From assembly GCA_965204655.1 (NCBI GenBank), contig OZ241998.1, positions 1,612,001 through 1,676,000 on the forward strand: a stretch of DNA of 64,000 nt, written 5' to 3'. The number at the start of each line of letters is the position of its first letter. Position 1 is the stretch's first letter. Position numbers and translations under genes: made by a program. This DNA comes from CATQHL01 sp965204655. Lineage in GTDB: Bacteria > Actinomycetota > Acidimicrobiia > Acidimicrobiales > CATQHL01. Of the stretch, positions 8,740 to 16,433 are shown piece after piece. A model generated the notes under the pieces. That model searched no databases and was not told the DNA's origin. It worked only from the letters and a program-made list of their open reading frames with translations.

Positions 8740-9195
8740 CTAGTCGTCGAATAACCGACCGTAGAGGCGCACGCCGGAGTGATCAAGCCGCTCCGCCGCT
8801 TCACGCCATTCTTCCGCCAGATCGGCTAGGGGCACCATCACAAACGCCCGAGCGGACATTCGAGAGTGCGGCACGTGGAGGTCATCCTCGTCAACCGTCT
8901 CGCCATCCACCCAGAGAACGTCCACGTCCAGCGTCCTAGGCCCCCAACGCTCGCGCCGGACGCGCCCCGACTCAGCCTCCAACTCCAGGGCGCGACCTAG
9001 GAGTTCCCGAGCCGAAAGGTCGGTGTCTAGTTCCACGACGAGGTTGAGATACGGCCCCTGAACCGGCCCGCCCACTGGGTCGGTCTCATAGACGGGCGAG
9101 ACTGCCTTCACGTCGGGCAGAGACTTCACCGCCTCTTGCAGCTGGCGGCGGCGGTCTCCGAGGTTGGAGCCCATGCTCAAGAATGCGCGCGCCAC
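8740..9195 (-). CDS. folK: 2-amino-4-hydroxy-6-hydroxymethyldihydropteridine pyrophosphokinase
   Basis: HPPK transfers pyrophosphate from ATP to the pterin before dihydropteroate synthase acts in folate synthesis. The 151-residue protein carries SMGSNLGDR at the N-terminus, the metal and ATP site RWGPRTLDVDVLW, and the closing VPHSRMSARAFVMVPLAD. The start is GTG at 9195. It lies 21 nt after a phosphatase-like gene and upstream of panC-lysS, in an actinobacterial folate/CoA gene order that here lacks folE, folB and ftsH. Confidence 0.94.
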   Translation of the reverse strand: MARAFLSMGSNLGDRRRQLQEAVKSLPDVKAVSPVYETDPVGGPVQGPYLNLVVELDTDLSARELLGRALELEAESGRVRRERWGPRTLDVDVLWVDGETVDEDDLHVPHSRMSARAFVMVPLADLAEEWREAAERLDHSGVRLYGRLFDD

Positions 9196-9216
9196 CGAGA
9201 CCCCGCCAAGAACGGG

Positions 9217-9726
9217 TCACGAACCATGCTTCAGACCGCTGGCCGCAAAATTCATCACGATCTCCCGCCCGGCCTGCCCCATAGGCCGCTTGAGGATTTG
9301 CTCCACTGCCGCAATGGCATGCGAGGGGTCGGTGACGCGGCCTCTCCAGAGGCCGTAGCCGGCCAGGAACCCCGCCACGACGTCGTCTATCTTCTCACGA
9401 TGCATGAGCAGCGTCTCGCCCTCGGCCATCGCCTTGGTGATGCCCGCATAGGCGTCGGCCAGATCTTGCGGCGTCGGCGGGGTGGGGACGAGGAAGTGGA
9501 GGTAGTTCAGTTCCTCTTTCTGGTATTCGCTGACGTTCTGCGGACCGGCTATCAGCGACACTAGGCAGGAGAATTCACTGCGCCTGAACCAGATGATCTC
9601 TTCGGTTCGACGCACCGGACGATGATCGGTTCCGCAACCTCCCAGGCGCTCGCAGACGGCAAGCTTGTCCTTGATGATCCACGTCAGGTCGCGTGGGGCG
9701 ACTCCTAACGCCCAGCGTCCTCTCAT
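9217..9726 (-). CDS. Dual-specificity phosphatase-like protein lacking the catalytic Cys and Arg
   Basis: I read this 169-residue protein as a degenerate protein-tyrosine/dual-specificity phosphatase fold. The N-terminal DLTWIIKDKLAV resembles the start of that fold, CLVSLIAGPQN matches the beta-strand before the general-acid loop, and LLMHREKIDDVVAGFL occupies the position of the HCxxxxxR active-site loop. There the catalytic Cys is Arg110 and the invariant Arg is Val116, so phosphatase activity is not expected. Its start overlaps the folP-like stop (ATGA), so it is coupled to that gene. Fold assignment is by eye and moderate. Confidence 0.6.
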   Translation of the reverse strand: MRGRWALGVAPRDLTWIIKDKLAVCERLGGCGTDHRPVRRTEEIIWFRRSEFSCLVSLIAGPQNVSEYQKEELNYLHFLVPTPPTPQDLADAYAGITKAMAEGETLLMHREKIDDVVAGFLAGYGLWRGRVTDPSHAIAAVEQILKRPMGQAGREIVMNFAASGLKHGS

Positions 9727-10781
9727 CCGCCAGCCGCTCCCAGGCGGGGCGCGTACGCCGAAGAACGGGCGGTGAGCGCAGAAGAAGCAGACCGCAGGAA
9801 CGGCAGCGAAGGTGACCGCGGCGAGGTGGAAGCGCCCGAGGCGTTCAGCGACGCAGCAGAAGCAGACGCCGAGAGCCCAGATGTCACCGGAGGCGGCACC
9901 GGAGGCTTGACGCCGAGAGTGCGGGCGACGTCCACTATGTCAGCCACCTCCGTGCAGCGGAGCGCAGCCGCTCCGGCGGCGGCCGCCCAAGCGGCAATGA
10001 CCAGCGCTGCGTCCATTCCCTCGTCCGGGGCATCCAACTCTTCACGGCCGGCTTGAGGAAATGCGCCTTCAGGGGAAGGAACCCCCGAGGCAGGGGAAAG
10101 CTTTGAAAGGCGGCCAAGGAGCGCGGCGGCAAAAGTTCCCCGGCTCGCGTCGACCAGAACGGAGGAGCACTTCTCTGTAAGCACCTCTAGACCGGCGAGC
10201 AGATCGAAACTCTCCTCAAACGACTTCCCCGCCCCGAAACCCGGGTCGAAGTAGAACTCGGCGATCCCGGAGCGGCTCGCCTGCTCGGCGAGTTCGCACA
10301 TGTAGCCGCAGACCTCGCCGACGATATCTCCCGGGCCTGGGCTCTCACGCCCGAAACCGGAATGCGCCGCCACCCAACCCGCGCCGCAGAGCGAGGCGGT
10401 CTCGAGCAGAGCGACGGAAGAGTCCCTGATGATCGACGCACCCGCCTCCACCGCTGACAGCGCCGCTTTCGCCGAACTCGCGGCAATCGAGATCTGCGTC
10501 TCCCTGCTCAGGACGCTGATCACTTCTAGAACCTGCTCCGAGCAGGAGGTGGGAACGTCGGGCGCTGCGCCGGCGGGCGCATCTAGGAGAGCAAAACCCT
10601 CGCCTCCCTCGTCGCAAACCTCCACTATGTCTGCGCCTTCGGCGATCAGGCGGCGACCGCGATCTACCGCTTCGGGCAGGTCAAAGCCCCCTCGGCGTCC
10701 GAACCGAGAATCCGTGAGTTCCTTATCCGGGGCTAGCCGTTCCGGCGCGAGCCGCAGAACGCCCACAATTTTCATGCCCAT
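9723..10781 (-). CDS. Dihydropteroate synthase-like protein with degenerate active site
   Basis: The TIM-barrel DHPS layout is clear: GVLRLAPER at the first strand, AEGADIVEVCDEGGEGF for the usual GADIIDVGGESTRPG, then FYFDPGFGAGKSFEESFDLL. Key residues are replaced. The Asp of the DTyr motif is Ala100, the Asn of the IND motif is Arg119, and the Lys of SRKSF is Gly215. The NVTPDSFSDGG loop is rewritten. A Ser/Ala-rich tail of about 60 residues follows the barrel. Folate activity is therefore doubtful, although the gene sits with folK. A functional folP may be elsewhere. Confidence 0.75.
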   Translation of the reverse strand: MGMKIVGVLRLAPERLAPDKELTDSRFGRRGGFDLPEAVDRGRRLIAEGADIVEVCDEGGEGFALLDAPAGAAPDVPTSCSEQVLEVISVLSRETQISIAASSAKAALSAVEAGASIIRDSSVALLETASLCGAGWVAAHSGFGRESPGPGDIVGEVCGYMCELAEQASRSGIAEFYFDPGFGAGKSFEESFDLLAGLEVLTEKCSSVLVDASRGTFAAALLGRLSKLSPASGVPSPEGAFPQAGREELDAPDEGMDAALVIAAWAAAAGAAALRCTEVADIVDVARTLGVKPPVPPPVTSGLSASASAASLNASGASTSPRSPSLPFLRSASSALTARSSAYAPRLGAAGG

Positions 10782-10840
10782 GAATCGATTACCTGCCCTC
10801 CGCCAGCCGCCTCTTTGGTATTACCCGATGGCGTCTCAGG

Positions 10841-11779
10841 CTACCGGTCGCCCGTCTCACCCTTAGCTCCCGCCTCAAGAAACAGCCGAGAGCCAGAACG
10901 ACGAACCCGCCAGTGCGAACCCACCTCGGCGGCCCGCGCCCCTCCTGCGGCCACGTTAAGAACGCGCTCAACCGCAGCCCGCTCCGGCGGGTGGACAGAC
11001 CCGCTGGCGCTCACGATCCAGCGGCGGATCGCCCAGGAAGCCAGGGCGGGAGGCAATTCGGCGAGCGCCCGGCAGTCGGTCGCATCAACGTCTTCGCTGA
11101 GTCCGTCCAGAGCCTCTACCGCCTCGCGGGCAAGTTCCGCGTGGCGGCAGAGCAAGGGAACCACGTCGCGCTGAAACACGTCGTTCAACAGAGGCAGCAC
11201 CTCGCGGCGCACGCGATTGCGACGGAAGGCTGGGTCGCTGTTAGAAGGGTCGCAGAACGGCTTCAAGCCAACTTTTTCGCACACATCAGCGGTCTCCGAA
11301 CGGCGCAGCCCGAGGAGGGGTCGGCGCAGGTCTGCCCGCATGGCGGCCGCTCCGGGCAAACCCGCTCCCCGCAACAGGTTCAACAACAGGGTCTCCGCTT
11401 GATCGTCAGCCGTGTGACCGAGCATGGCCGACGGCGGCAGTACTGCGTATCGGGCCTCGCGAGCCCGCTCCTCAAGGTTCGGGCCGACTTCCACCGACGC
11501 CGTCACGGAGCGAAAGTCCGCTCCCAGACGGCGGGCGGCCTCCTCTACCAAGTCGGCCTCGCCATCGGAGCCAGAGCGCAGCGCATGATCCACGTGCACG
11601 ACCTCAACGCTCAGACCGACATCCCTTGCAAGCACGAGCAGAGCCAGCGAATCCGCCCCTCCGGAGACGGCGCAAGTCACGCTCTCAGGCGCAGAAGGAA
11701 AGCGACAGCGACGCAGGTAAGAATCGAATCGAGAGGCCGTGAGGGCTCCTAGACAGCGGCGCCCACCCTGGCGATCCAC
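10841..11779 (-). CDS. tilS: tRNA(Ile)-lysidine synthetase
   Basis: TilS attaches lysine to C34 of the AUA-reading tRNA-Ile. The PP-loop AVSGGADSLALL, the VDHALRSGSDGEA strand and GHTADDQAETLLLNLLRGAG are all present in the N-terminal ATPase domain, and the protein ends with a short substrate-binding region. The GTG at 11779 makes a 31-nt overlap with the zincin gene upstream, so translation is probably coupled. In actinobacteria tilS commonly neighbours this zincin family and the folate cluster. Confidence 0.93.
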   Translation of the reverse strand: MDRQGGRRCLGALTASRFDSYLRRCRFPSAPESVTCAVSGGADSLALLVLARDVGLSVEVVHVDHALRSGSDGEADLVEEAARRLGADFRSVTASVEVGPNLEERAREARYAVLPPSAMLGHTADDQAETLLLNLLRGAGLPGAAAMRADLRRPLLGLRRSETADVCEKVGLKPFCDPSNSDPAFRRNRVRREVLPLLNDVFQRDVVPLLCRHAELAREAVEALDGLSEDVDATDCRALAELPPALASWAIRRWIVSASGSVHPPERAAVERVLNVAAGGARAAEVGSHWRVRRSGSRLFLEAGAKGETGDR

Positions 11780-12819
11780 TTCTCGGGCTCCCGGATCTCC
11801 GAGTAGGTGGGCAAGAACTCCGGGCCTTGCCAGGCCTTGTCCACAAAATCCAGGCCGGAACTGCGCTCCACCGCCTCTATGAAGTCCTCGCCGGCCTGGT
11901 ATTGATTCATCTTGGCCTCAATACCGGCAATCCGGGTGAACACCTTCATCAGACCTCTAGCGGAGTTGCGGCGCGCCCGGAGGACCCTTCCAAATCGCTC
12001 GGCCTCCGAAAGCCCGTCAGCGCCGGCGCGGTCCATGGTCACGTCTCCGTGACCTTCCAGCAGACTCATCATGCCCGTGAGTTTCTCTATGGTTTCCTGC
12101 TGCTCGGGCGGCGCCAGAAGCGAGGAAAGGCCGCCATGAAGAAAGGGATCCTCCCCCTTGCGACGGGCCTCAAGGATACGAACGACCGCATCAGCCAAGC
12201 CCCCCGCGTCAGGCTCCACCACGTCGAGCACGTCTTCTACGAGTTTCAAAAAGTGCTCGCGCAACCAGGGAATGCCGGTGAACTGAGCCCGGTGGGTGAC
12301 TTCGTGGAGCGCCAGCCAGAGACGGAACTCATGCGGCGGGAACCCGTGCCTGCGCTCAAGCCCGGCGACATTGGGACCGACGTAGTAGACCATGTCGCCC
12401 TGATCAGGGGTGTCGTCTTCGATGATGAGCAGGTCGTACTGACCCAGAACGCGGGTCGACATCCAACCCAGCACTACGCCCACCTCGAAACCGGCGATCC
12501 TGCGCGTGACTTCGAGTTTCGTTCCCGCTTTTGTTCTGTTCGCGGCGAGCCGATCGGTGAGTGGACGGAGCAGACGCTGAAAAGAAGCGATGTTGACGTC
12601 GATCCAGGCGGCGCGGTCGACAACCCTGGCCCGCGCCCTGCCCTCAGTCGAGATAAGACCGGTGGCTTCTCCCACCAGAAGTTCTGCCTTGGCGGTGGCT
12701 GTTCGGAAATCCTCCGCCATGGTGGCGACCTCCCGCCAGCGCGGCACGGGGTAGGGCGCTCGACGCGAGACGCCTACGGCGACCCTCTGCGCCAAATCCC
12801 AGTCCACCGACTGGGGCAT
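11749..12819 (-). CDS. Zinc-dependent metallopeptidase of the zincin-2 (DUF2342) family
   Basis: A 356-residue protein with a zinc-binding HEVTH motif (HExxH) near residue 190 and a downstream EGHGDV segment that supplies the third ligand region in this family. The family is conserved in actinobacteria beside tilS, and some databases call it 'coenzyme F420 biosynthesis-associated'; its physiological substrate is unknown to me. No signal peptide or membrane helix is seen. Its ATG overlaps the stop of a 48-aa membrane protein (ATGA), so the two are coupled. Confidence 0.88.
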   Translation of the reverse strand: MPQSVDWDLAQRVAVGVSRRAPYPVPRWREVATMAEDFRTATAKAELLVGEATGLISTEGRARARVVDRAAWIDVNIASFQRLLRPLTDRLAANRTKAGTKLEVTRRIAGFEVGVVLGWMSTRVLGQYDLLIIEDDTPDQGDMVYYVGPNVAGLERRHGFPPHEFRLWLALHEVTHRAQFTGIPWLREHFLKLVEDVLDVVEPDAGGLADAVVRILEARRKGEDPFLHGGLSSLLAPPEQQETIEKLTGMMSLLEGHGDVTMDRAGADGLSEAERFGRVLRARRNSARGLMKVFTRIAGIEAKMNQYQAGEDFIEAVERSSGLDFVDKAWQGPEFLPTYSEIREPEKWIARVGAAV

Positions 12820-12965
12820 CAGGACTCTTCTCTTTCCCTGCCCTCAGGTGGATAGCGGGGCTTAATTACTTTGATGCAGTAGCCCGCTATTGCGGCCAAG
12901 ATCGCCGCAATAGCGCCAGCAACCAGAAGCGGGGCGATCCACCAATGCCAGACGACAGCCAACAT
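12819..12965 (-). CDS. 48-residue single-pass membrane protein upstream of the zincin gene
   Basis: The frame encodes a Trp-rich N-terminus, one hydrophobic helix (about residues 10-32) and a charged tail KPRYPPEGREREES. Two points support it: its TGA overlaps the ATG of the zincin gene, and the second of two tandem ATGs lies exactly 7 nt after TAGGAT, matching the leaderless layout seen elsewhere in the window. Function is unknown. It may be membrane-linked to the zincin product, but that is inference. Confidence 0.65.
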   Translation of the reverse strand: MLAVVWHWWIAPLLVAGAIAAILAAIAGYCIKVIKPRYPPEGREREES

Positions 12966-12969
12966 CATC

Positions 12970-12980
12970 AATATCCTAGA
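12970..12980 (-). promoter_or_regulatory. Leaderless -10 of the 48-aa membrane protein gene
   Basis: TAGGAT (12973-12978) is followed by 7 nt and the ATG at 12965. A preceding ATG at 12968 would leave only 4 nt and is less likely to be used. Confidence 0.5.
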
Positions 12981-13119
12981 TGTCCTCTTCCCGCCTGGCG
13001 TGCACCAAAACTGCCTGTCGGGGTGAAAAAACCCCACCATCGGCAGACTTGACAGAGAGCGCCTTTAAGGGCAGCGCCGCCCTCCCGACGGCTGCTCGGT
13101 GAAAGCGCACCGCCCTCAC

Positions 13120-13464
13120 TCACCGGCGATTCCAGGGAGGGGGCTTCAGGTCGCCCACTTCCAAGGAGTCCAGCTCAACCCTTTCAAAGGCTTCGGAGAT
13201 CCGTATGCGAAGGTTTTCCGGGGCCTGGACTCGGCAATGCAGGGCAAACACCTTCCGTACGTTCAATTCCAGTTCCAGAGCCTCTAGGCAAGGCGGACAC
13301 TCCTGAAGTTCCCGCCTCATAGCGTCCGCCCGAGCCGGTTGGAGAATGCCGTCGGTGGCTTCCATCAGAATGCGCTGGACATGTTGGCACTCAAACGGGA
13401 CTCCGCTGCAATCGCCGCGAAGCCGTTTCGGGGAGTTGCCCCCTTCCGTCGGTCGATCGCTCAC
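13120..13464 (-). CDS. Zinc-type anti-sigma factor (RsrA-like)
   Basis: A 114-residue ZAS-family anti-sigma factor that should hold the adjacent SigR-type sigma factor inactive until thiol oxidation. The CxxC pair is visible in QECPPCLEAL, with an upstream Cys in FECQHV. The position that normally carries the zinc His (HxxxCxxC) is Glu in this protein. The GTG start overlaps the sigma factor stop (GTGA), so the two are produced together. Redox sensing is assumed from the family. Confidence 0.85.
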   Translation of the reverse strand: MSDRPTEGGNSPKRLRGDCSGVPFECQHVQRILMEATDGILQPARADAMRRELQECPPCLEALELELNVRKVFALHCRVQAPENLRIRISEAFERVELDSLEVGDLKPPPWNRR

Positions 13465-14084
13465 GCCGACTCCCCCGCTAGAACGCCGACCTTCTGAGGG
13501 GCGGGCGGCGAACTCCGCTCCTCATCAAGAAGACCGCGTGCCTTCCCGAACTCGTACAGCGACTTCTGTAACCGCTTCCTCCCTCTGTGGATGCGGCTCA
13601 TCACCGTGCCGGGGGGCACATCGAGTATCTCGGCTATCTCGGAGTAGGTGAAGCCTTCCACGTCTGCTAGCAGCACAGCAAGGCGGTGTATCTCGGGCAG
13701 AGACTCCACGGCCTTGTGTACCTCCTCGGAGGTCAGCGAGGAAAGCAGTTCGTCTTCTGCGCTCCGGCCCAGAGAAGCGCTTCGGCCGTCCCTCCCCAAG
13801 CGGCGGTAGAGATACATGTTGTCGATCTCCGCGAGTTCGGATTCCGCTGGGCGCCGGCTGCGCCGTCGGTAGTTGCTTATGTGGATGTTGGTAAGGATGC
13901 GAAACAGCCAAGCCCGCAGGTTCGTCCCTTCCGTGAAACTTCCGAAGCTCTTGTACGCCCGCATGTATGTCTCCTGCACGAGGTCTTCGGCGTCGGCGCT
14001 GTTCCTCGTCATGCGACGGGCGACGGAGTAGAGCTGATCCATGAAAGGCATCGCCTCTGCCGCGAAGTTGGCTCGGTCGGCCAC
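13461..14084 (-). CDS. sigR: ECF sigma factor of the SigR/SigH type
   Basis: A 207-residue group IV sigma factor. Region 2 contains ARRMTRNSADAEDLVQETYM and AWLFRILTN, and region 4 contains LADVEGFTYSEIAEILDVP followed by GTVMSRIHRGRKRL, the recognition helix. The adjacent RsrA-like anti-sigma gene points to the thiol-oxidative stress class. The GTG at 14084 lies 6 nt after TAGGCT, so the transcript is probably leaderless. No match to a SigR autoregulatory promoter was noticed between the gene and tRNA-Thr. Confidence 0.92.
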   Translation of the reverse strand: MADRANFAAEAMPFMDQLYSVARRMTRNSADAEDLVQETYMRAYKSFGSFTEGTNLRAWLFRILTNIHISNYRRRSRRPAESELAEIDNMYLYRRLGRDGRSASLGRSAEDELLSSLTSEEVHKAVESLPEIHRLAVLLADVEGFTYSEIAEILDVPPGTVMSRIHRGRKRLQKSLYEFGKARGLLDEERSSPPAPQKVGVLAGESA

Positions 14085-14090
14085 GCACTC

Positions 14091-14096
14091 AGCCTA
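14091..14096 (-). promoter_or_regulatory. Leaderless -10 hexamer of sigR
   Basis: TAGGCT is followed by 6 nt and then the GTG of sigR. There is no Shine-Dalgarno, and the hexamer lies in the short gap after tRNA-Thr. Confidence 0.55.
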
Positions 14097-14122
14097 CCGG
14101 CTCAGAATGACCGGCAAGAACG

Positions 14123-14195
14123 AGCCCGGGCGGGGAATCGAACCCCGGACCTATTCATTACGAGTGAATCGCTCTGCCGACTGAGCTACCCGGGC
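14123..14195 (-). tRNA. tRNA-Thr (anticodon CGT)
   Basis: A 73-nt cloverleaf with a 7-bp GCCCGGG/CCCGGGC acceptor, a TTCGATT T-loop, and a five-pair ATTCA/TGAAT anticodon stem around CTCGTAA. It reads ACG. CCA is not encoded. A threonine tRNA beside holB-tmk-topA is the usual actinobacterial order. Confidence 0.95.
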
Positions 14196-14240
14196 AAGCG
14201 CCGCAAATATCCGCCTCACCCACAAGACTAGACGGAAGCG

Positions 14241-14269
14241 GCCTGAATTGCTCAGGCTGCCCCTCGGGC
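14241..14269 (-). terminator. Two small hairpins after holB
   Basis: GCCTGA/TCAGGC (14241-14257) and GCCC/GGGC (14259-14269) form tandem stems just past the holB stop and before tRNA-Thr. No T-run is present; this is a weak terminator candidate. Confidence 0.4.
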
Positions 14270-14285
14270 TAAGCAGGCGAAAGGG

Positions 14286-15746
14286 CTACTCCAAGGCTCC
14301 TAGTTGGAACAGAAGATTCACCAGCAAGAGCTTCACGTTTGGTTTGGAAAAGAGATCTTCGTTTGGGTTGAAAACTAGCGCCTTGGCGGCGCTGTTAATG
14401 AGATCAATGGCTTTTGAAGCTTTGGCGCTGTCTGCCCCCAACAACTCGGCCGAATAAAAGTTGAGCATCACCGCCAGCCCGTAACGCAACTCCGCTTCGT
14501 TCAAGCTCCGACCCAGGCGGTTCTGCCGCTGAGTCCGCTCAGTGCTGGTCTCCATCGCAGCACAATCTTCAGCCTCCCCCCCTAAGCGCTCTGCTTTGGC
14601 TTTAGCGGCAGCCTCGGCGGAATTGACCAGTTCCAAAGCTTCGTCAGCGAGCACCGCAACCACAGCCCCTCTGGCCTCTAGACCATCAAGCAGCGAACTC
14701 CAGTCGGCGCTAATCGTGGACTCCAACAACTTGAGCACTCCTGTAACAGCTATGCGATTAAGCAGCGAACTCCAGAATTCGAAACGCCGCCTCAGATCGT
14801 CTTCGCTCAAATGCTCCGCCAAGCGGGAAGCCCCGGGCGAACGACCTTCCACAGGCAATATCCACTCCGCAACAAGCATCTGATGCGCCCTCTGCAGCTC
14901 CCAGGCTGCGGGAATGTCCCATTCGGGGGCCGCTTCGGCGGCGGCGACTGCTGGGGACGCGCCGGCGGAGCCCTCAACAGCGTCAACTGGAGAATCCTGG
15001 GGCGTACGCCGCGGCGGGAAGGTGATCTTGAGGCAACGAGACGCCACCGTTACATGATCTGGGCGCACGTAGTCCGCCAACAGCAGCATCACCACCGAGG
15101 AAGCAGGCTCCTCCAGAGTCTTGAGAATTTTGGGGGCGACGGTCGTGTGAGCAGTGTGGAACTGCTCCACCAAAATAATTTTGCGACCTCCCAGAGTGGG
15201 CTTCCGACCGGCTTCGGCGATCATGCGGGCAGCCTGCTCGGCGAGGAGGCCGCGACCGCGAGGCGCTACGACCACGAAATCGGGGTGCAATCCCCTCAGA
15301 GCGCTCCGCTTCTGCTTTTCAGCGTCGCCCGGATCGGAAACGGCCGCCGCTATCAGTTTGGCAGCGAAAACGCAGGCAGCCTCCCGCTTTCCCGCGGCGT
15401 CGGGGCCTAAGAAAAGATACGCGTGAACGGGCGAGGCCAGCGAAGCCTCCAACTGTCCGGCCAAACCCGCCTCCTCCACCAGCGGGGGCCAAGCAACACC
15501 AATCGCAGGAGGCTCAAGCGAGGGCTCGGCAGACGAGGACTCAACAAGCGAGGAGGCGACGTCCGAAGGATCGAGAGACACAGGCTCACCGGACGGAGGA
15601 TCGGCGCCCGAGGGATCGGCGCCCGAGAGGTCGGGAGACGGAGGGTCGGCGGACGGAGGGTCGTCGGACGAGGGGTCGGCGTCCGCCAATTCGAACCCCA
15701 GCAGTTCCAGGGGTTCCCCCAGCGTCGGCTGATCGGCTGTTCCCAT
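14286..15746 (-). CDS. holB: DNA polymerase III subunit delta'
   Basis: The clamp-loader delta' protein has AAA+-type segments: HAYLFLGPDAAGKREAA (a modified P-loop), LVEQFHTAHTTVAPKILKTLEEP and VASRCLKITF. About 75 residues before the conserved domain form an acidic Asp/Pro/Ser pentad repeat (DPPSA, DPPSP, DPSGA and similar). I placed the start at the ATG at 15746; a TTG at 15767 would add 7 residues. It lies downstream of tmk and upstream of tRNA-Thr. The repeat is unusual for HolB and is probably disordered. Confidence 0.88.
   Translation of the reverse strand: MGTADQPTLGEPLELLGFELADADPSSDDPPSADPPSPDLSGADPSGADPPSGEPVSLDPSDVASSLVESSSAEPSLEPPAIGVAWPPLVEEAGLAGQLEASLASPVHAYLFLGPDAAGKREAACVFAAKLIAAAVSDPGDAEKQKRSALRGLHPDFVVVAPRGRGLLAEQAARMIAEAGRKPTLGGRKIILVEQFHTAHTTVAPKILKTLEEPASSVVMLLLADYVRPDHVTVASRCLKITFPPRRTPQDSPVDAVEGSAGASPAVAAAEAAPEWDIPAAWELQRAHQMLVAEWILPVEGRSPGASRLAEHLSEDDLRRRFEFWSSLLNRIAVTGVLKLLESTISADWSSLLDGLEARGAVVAVLADEALELVNSAEAAAKAKAERLGGEAEDCAAMETSTERTQRQNRLGRSLNEAELRYGLAVMLNFYSAELLGADSAKASKAIDLINSAAKALVFNPNEDLFSKPNVKLLLVNLLFQLGALE
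15591..15687. repeat. 15-nt imperfect tandem repeat inside holB
   Basis: Six or more copies of a unit close to GGGTCGGCGGACGGA lie in frame and encode pentapeptides of the DPPSx type. Copies differ by a few bases, with two adjacent GGATCGGCGCCCGAG copies identical, suggesting recent duplication. Confidence 0.8.
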
Positions 15747-15793
15747 TGACGACGGATGCTTAGACAACTTAGAGGGGCAAGGGCGCCTCTGCG

Positions 15794-16405
15794 CTACCAG
15801 CCCAAGCGTTCGGCTGCCGCCCCGCGGACGGACGCCGAGACTTCGTCGGGGTCACGGTCGGCGTCTACAACCACCCAGAGTTCCGGCTGGGCGCCCGCCA
15901 ACTTCAGGTAGCCCTCGCGCACCCGATCCTGAAACGAAGCCCCGGCGGCTTCAAACCTGTCCTTTTTGCGCTGCTCGGGAGCACGAGCACGAGCACGCTC
16001 GGGGCAGATGTCTAAGAGCACGACCAGGTCGGGAAGAAGAGCCTCGGCAGCCCAAGTGGAGAGGCCGCGCAGGAACTCCAGATCGAGACCTCGTCCGCAG
16101 CCCTGATAGGCCAGGTAAGACCCCGAATAGCGGTCGCAAACCACGTCGGTGCCCGCATCCAGGGCAGGGCGAATCACCTCCTCAACATGCTGGGCGCGGT
16201 CGGCAGCTAGGAGCAGCGCTTCGGATCGGTCTCCGATAGGCGTGCTTGAGGAGAGCAGCAGCCTGCGCAGTTCGCCCCCCAGCGGTGTGTCGCCCGGCTC
16301 AAAAGTGAGCAGGGCGCCGCGGCTAATGGCCAGCCGAGAAGCCTGAGTGGACTTGCCAGCGGACTCTCCGCCCTCAAACACCACGAACTTAGCGCCAGAA
16401 CTCAC
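15794..16405 (-). CDS. tmk: Thymidylate kinase
   Basis: Tmk phosphorylates dTMP to dTDP. The 203-residue protein begins with VVFEGGESAGKSTQ (P-loop) and carries FEPGDTPLGGELRRLLL and the DRYSGSYLAYQG dTMP-binding segment; a LID-type RKKDRFE region follows. I chose the GTG at 16405: the longer frame overlaps the end of the MFS gene and has no matching family sequence there. It lies 28 nt downstream of the MFS stop and upstream of holB. Confidence 0.93.
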   Translation of the reverse strand: MSSGAKFVVFEGGESAGKSTQASRLAISRGALLTFEPGDTPLGGELRRLLLSSSTPIGDRSEALLLAADRAQHVEEVIRPALDAGTDVVCDRYSGSYLAYQGCGRGLDLEFLRGLSTWAAEALLPDLVVLLDICPERARARAPEQRKKDRFEAAGASFQDRVREGYLKLAGAQPELWVVVDADRDPDEVSASVRGAAAERLGW

Positions 16406-16433
16406 AGCCGAAACTTGACCTTGACAGTAGGGA

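Noticed and set aside
10913..11752. 279-codon open frame antisense to tilS
   Set aside because: Same reason: composition-driven shadow of a well-supported gene.
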